Shown piece by piece: positions 59,081 through 61,192 of a DNA stretch of 61,192 nucleotides. The position numbers and the translations under genes were made by a program. The DNA lies in contig JAFUNR010000011.1 in NCBI GenBank assembly GCA_017472965.1, positions 1 through 61,192 of the forward strand, in the 5' to 3' direction. Numbering within the stretch: position 1 is the stretch's first letter; each line of letters starts with the position of its first letter. Below the pieces are notes generated by a model. The model worked only from the letters and a program-made list of their open reading frames with translations, was not told where the DNA came from and searched no databases. This DNA comes from Oscillospiraceae bacterium. GTDB taxonomy: Bacteria > Bacillota > Clostridia > Oscillospirales > Ruminococcaceae.

Positions 59081-59719
59081 TCAGGCCTTCTTTGCGCCCA
59101 TGGTGACAGCGCCGCTGATGACGGCGCCCTGCGCCATGGTCATGGTGCCGGTGGTGATGTTGCCTTCCACAGAGGCGTTGATATCCAGAGCCAGATTGCC
59201 CTTGACCTCCACATCGCCCTTGACCGCGCCGGAGCAAACCAGATCGCCGGCAAAAACATTGCCCTTCAAACAGGTGCCGCTGCTCAGCAGAACGCTTTCC
59301 TTGATGTTCACATCGCCCACAACGCCGCCGCCCATGACATTCAGGCTGCCGGCACTGATATTGCTCTGCACCAGAGAACGCACGATGACCTTGCCTTCGG
59401 TAACGATCTCTCCCTTGAACTGACCGGCGATCTCCACATCACCCTTGGCGGTCAGCTTGCCCTCCAGAGTGACACCGGAAGCAAGATAGGTGACGGGCAC
59501 ATTTTCCTCAACAGGAGCAGGAGCAGGTGCGGGGGCAGCCTTGACCTCGGCCTTGACCTCGGCGGCCACTTCCTTGCGGATCTCCTCCAGCAGGTCAGCC
59601 TCAAGCTCGGGTGCCTTGGAGGCAGGGGCAGCCTTGGGGGCAGCCTTTTCCGCAGCCGGCTCCTTGCCAACGCCGAACATCTCGTACATTGCCTGGGACA
59701 GGTTTTCCTTCTTGCTCAT
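59081..59719 (-). CDS. Bactofilin family cytoskeletal protein
   Basis: A 212-residue protein that polymerises into filaments and often guides peptidoglycan enzymes. An N-terminal tail with Ala-Pro-Lys runs (residues about 20-75, APAPAPAP) is followed by a right-handed beta-helix of about 125 residues with regular V/I-x-G repeats (GDVEIAGQFKGEIVTEG, AGSLNVMGGGVVGDVN). No membrane segment. The upstream GAGAGAGAGA site precedes ATG 59719, 22 nt after the deacetylase stop codon, so the two probably form a cell-wall shaping pair. Confidence 0.92.
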   Translation of the reverse strand: MSKKENLSQAMYEMFGVGKEPAAEKAAPKAAPASKAPELEADLLEEIRKEVAAEVKAEVKAAPAPAPAPVEENVPVTYLASGVTLEGKLTAKGDVEIAGQFKGEIVTEGKVIVRSLVQSNISAGSLNVMGGGVVGDVNIKESVLLSSGTCLKGNVFAGDLVCSGAVKGDVEVKGNLALDINASVEGNITTGTMTMAQGAVISGAVTMGAKKA

Positions 59720-59741
59720 GATCTCTCTCTCTTTCTCTCTT

Positions 59742-60710
59742 TTATTCCGGATAACTGAACAGGATCGGCTGTGTATTTTCATGCAGGCTGTCCAGTTTGA
59801 ACCCCATTTCCTGAAGCTGGTCTATCATGGAAGGCAAGGCTTCCACCGTGGTGTATTTATACTCCGAATCGTGCATCAGCACCACGCCGCGCTTGACACG
59901 CTGGGCTCCGCTGACCACATTGTAAAGCAGCTGCGCCGAACTGATAGGAGTGGAGGATGCATCCGCACTGGCAACATTCCAGTCGTGGGGCACAAAGCCA
60001 CGGCGCAGCATTTCGGCGATGATCTCCCGGTAAACACCGTGGTTGTGGTTGTTGATGCTGCCGCCCGCAAAACGGAACACCGTGGGGGTGACGCCGGTGG
60101 TCTCGCGGATCTGGGTGAAGATGGCGTACATATCCTCCAGATACGCTTCCACCGAGGCATAGATCTTTTTATACTGGTGGGTGTATGTATGCATGCCGAT
60201 GGTATGGCCTTCATCCACGATCTGCTTCATCCACTGCAGACGCTCCTCATCGGACTGACCCACCACAAAGAAAGTGGCCTTGACGTTTTTCTCGCGCAGA
60301 ATGTCCAGGATCTCCGGCGTGCGGTTGGAGGGGCCATCATCAAAGGTAAGGTAGATGACATTTTCCTCGTTCGTGACTGCGCCCAACTCCTGCGGGGCGT
60401 AAAAATCGGGATACATCTGCTGGTAGGCGATCTTTTCAGGGGTGAGGGCTTTGGCCTGCTCTTCGGCCTGCTTCTGGATCATTTCGTTGAGCGCCACCTC
60501 GGCGGCGGTCTCCAGCGCAGCCATCTGATCCAACTCCTCCTGATAGGAAAGGCGCTGCTGCTCCATCTCCATCGAAAGGCGCTCACACTCATGCTGCTGC
60601 CGATGCAGCTGGATCCCCCAGCGGACGGCCAGCACGGTAGGAACCGTGATCAGAATGATGACCGTCAGCAGGATCAGATTTTTGAAAAAGCGAACGCTTC
60701 CGAAATACAT
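59742..60710 (-). CDS. Membrane-anchored polysaccharide deacetylase (CE4)
   Basis: Predicted peptidoglycan or surface-sugar deacetylase, 322 residues. A signal-anchor helix (residues about 10-30) is followed by a coiled linker of about 75 residues (ERLSMEMEQQRLSYQEELDQM) that spaces the catalytic domain from the membrane. The CE4 motifs are VIYLTFDDGPSN with the metal Asp, GMHTYTHQY with the two metal His, and RFAGGSIN and HDSEYKY for later ones. GAAAGAGG precedes ATG 60710. It is followed by a bactofilin that could position it. Confidence 0.95.
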   Translation of the reverse strand: MYFGSVRFFKNLILLTVIILITVPTVLAVRWGIQLHRQQHECERLSMEMEQQRLSYQEELDQMAALETAAEVALNEMIQKQAEEQAKALTPEKIAYQQMYPDFYAPQELGAVTNEENVIYLTFDDGPSNRTPEILDILREKNVKATFFVVGQSDEERLQWMKQIVDEGHTIGMHTYTHQYKKIYASVEAYLEDMYAIFTQIRETTGVTPTVFRFAGGSINNHNHGVYREIIAEMLRRGFVPHDWNVASADASSTPISSAQLLYNVVSGAQRVKRGVVLMHDSEYKYTTVEALPSMIDQLQEMGFKLDSLHENTQPILFSYPE

Positions 60711-60789
60711 GAAACTGGCCTCTTTCTATCGGGTTGGCAGACCTGTCGACGGGGTCGAAAAAACACACAGCTGCCGTCTGTGTCTTTTT

Positions 60790-60818
60790 ATTATAACAGG
60801 ATAAAACGGGAAAGTCCA
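60790..60818 (-). promoter_or_regulatory. Promoter of the deacetylase-bactofilin pair
   Basis: Minus strand TGGACT (60813-60818), 17-nt spacer, TATAAT (60790-60795). Confidence 0.75.
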
Positions 60819-60982
60819 CAAAAAAAGGCATATTTACGCATTTTTTTGCTTTTTCCGGAAATTTTTACGTGTTTCCGGTAATTTATCGCTTTCATTCCTG
60901 ATTTATGTTATGCGGTTGTGCGGTTTTTGATGACGGAAAGATCTGTTTTCTTCTATATCGCATTCATATTTTATTGAAATCC

Positions 60983-61044
60983 GTACGGGAGATCGAGTGC
61001 AGCTGCCGGAATCGCAGCAGGGTTGGTACGGGAGATCGAATGCA
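60983..61044. repeat. Pair of 19-bp direct repeats in the 3' noncoding end
   Basis: GTACGGGAGATCGAGTGCA (60983-61001) and the same with one change (61026-61044), 43 nt apart. The 370-nt stretch to the window end holds no gene I can support. A short ATGCC-TTC-GGCAT hairpin follows at 61049-61061. Confidence 0.7.
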
Positions 61045-61147
61045 AACGATGCCTTCGGCATAGTGATTTGTCAAACTAAGTGCAACACAAAGCAAGTTCA
61101 GAAGCCCACAAATCGGCAGCAGAACGAAAACCTAAAACTTTACGAGG

Positions 61148-61178
61148 CCTGGCGTTGATCAACGCCAGGTTTCGTTTT
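61148..61178 (+). terminator. Perfect 22-bp palindrome with T-rich tail at the window end
   Basis: CCTGGCGTT-GATC-AACGCCAGG (61148-61169) is a perfect palindrome followed by TTTCGTTTT. It looks like an intrinsic terminator, but no gene ends before it in the window; it could also be an element end or the terminator of a small RNA. Confidence 0.55.
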
Positions 61179-61192
61179 AATGTAGCAGGAGA

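Overview
The window is about 61 kb of GC-rich Firmicutes chromosome, most likely an Oscillospiraceae gut commensal of the Faecalibacterium / Gemmiger / Subdoligranulum type. The evidence is gene content (type III glutamine synthetase, MBOAT plus SGNH surface modification, tandem DUF3048 lipoproteins, many sugar catabolic genes), AGGAGG-type ribosome binding sites with TTGACA-17-TATAAT-type promoters, and a palindromic repeat at 54908-55359 of a kind I recall from these genomes. The genus is inference. No rRNA, tRNA, CRISPR array or complete insertion sequence was recognised.

Layout. 1-1.5 kb: 3' end of fucI (L-fucose isomerase) and fucU (fucose mutarotase), then an array of eight consecutive hairpins. 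1.9-6.8 kb: an AraC regulator divergent from a frameshifted TIM-barrel gene and a Gfo/Idh/MocA dehydrogenase, then an uncharacterised protein and the decayed remains of a second dehydrogenase/regulator locus. 6.8-12.7 kb: MFS transporter, glycerophosphodiesterase and a nitrilase-glycerophosphodiesterase fusion, divergent from a PHP phosphoesterase and an M14 peptidase. 12.7-18.6 kb: GT2 glycosyltransferase and HAD phosphatase sharing one -35 box, a second MFS permease, an Asp-box sialidase-like protein and a CE15-like esterase. 18.6-20.3 kb: a CNNM/CorC Mg2+ transporter gene behind a 300-nt leader carrying a small acidic/proline-rich ORF laid over an intrinsic terminator; this is the most interesting element in the window. 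20.4-23.2 kb: tldD-pmbA. 23.3-28.6 kb: MBOAT acyltransferase, SGNH partner and a large membrane protein. 28.8-35 kb: GH28, RpiB-like isomerase, GH27 alpha-galactosidase with a coupled zinc-ribbon protein, GNAT, sugar isomerase/epimerase, putative metal exporter. 35.2-38.5 kb: PPi-type phosphofructokinase, deacetylase-like protein, a membrane-anchored MerR regulator with an overlapping YbjQ gene. 38.6-43.1 kb: Gld-type ABC system. 43.4-46 kb: two DUF3048 lipoproteins. 46.2-49.3 kb: HAD, GH3 hexosaminidase, HEAT-repeat protein. 49.8-54.8 kb: glnN, a six-hairpin glycosidase-like protein, an MBL hydrolase. 54.9-55.4 kb: a DUF559 nuclease gene enclosed by inverted palindromic repeats. 55.4-60.7 kb: GNAT, proB-proA-PHP operon, bactofilin plus deacetylase.

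Taken together, the genes suit a gut bacterium foraging on host and plant glycans (fucose, sialic-acid-like sugars, N-acetylhexosamine, alpha-galactosides, pectin) with glycolysis through PPi-phosphofructokinase, proline and glutamine synthesis, and envelope decoration. Functions are read from motifs and remembered family features only; no search was run.
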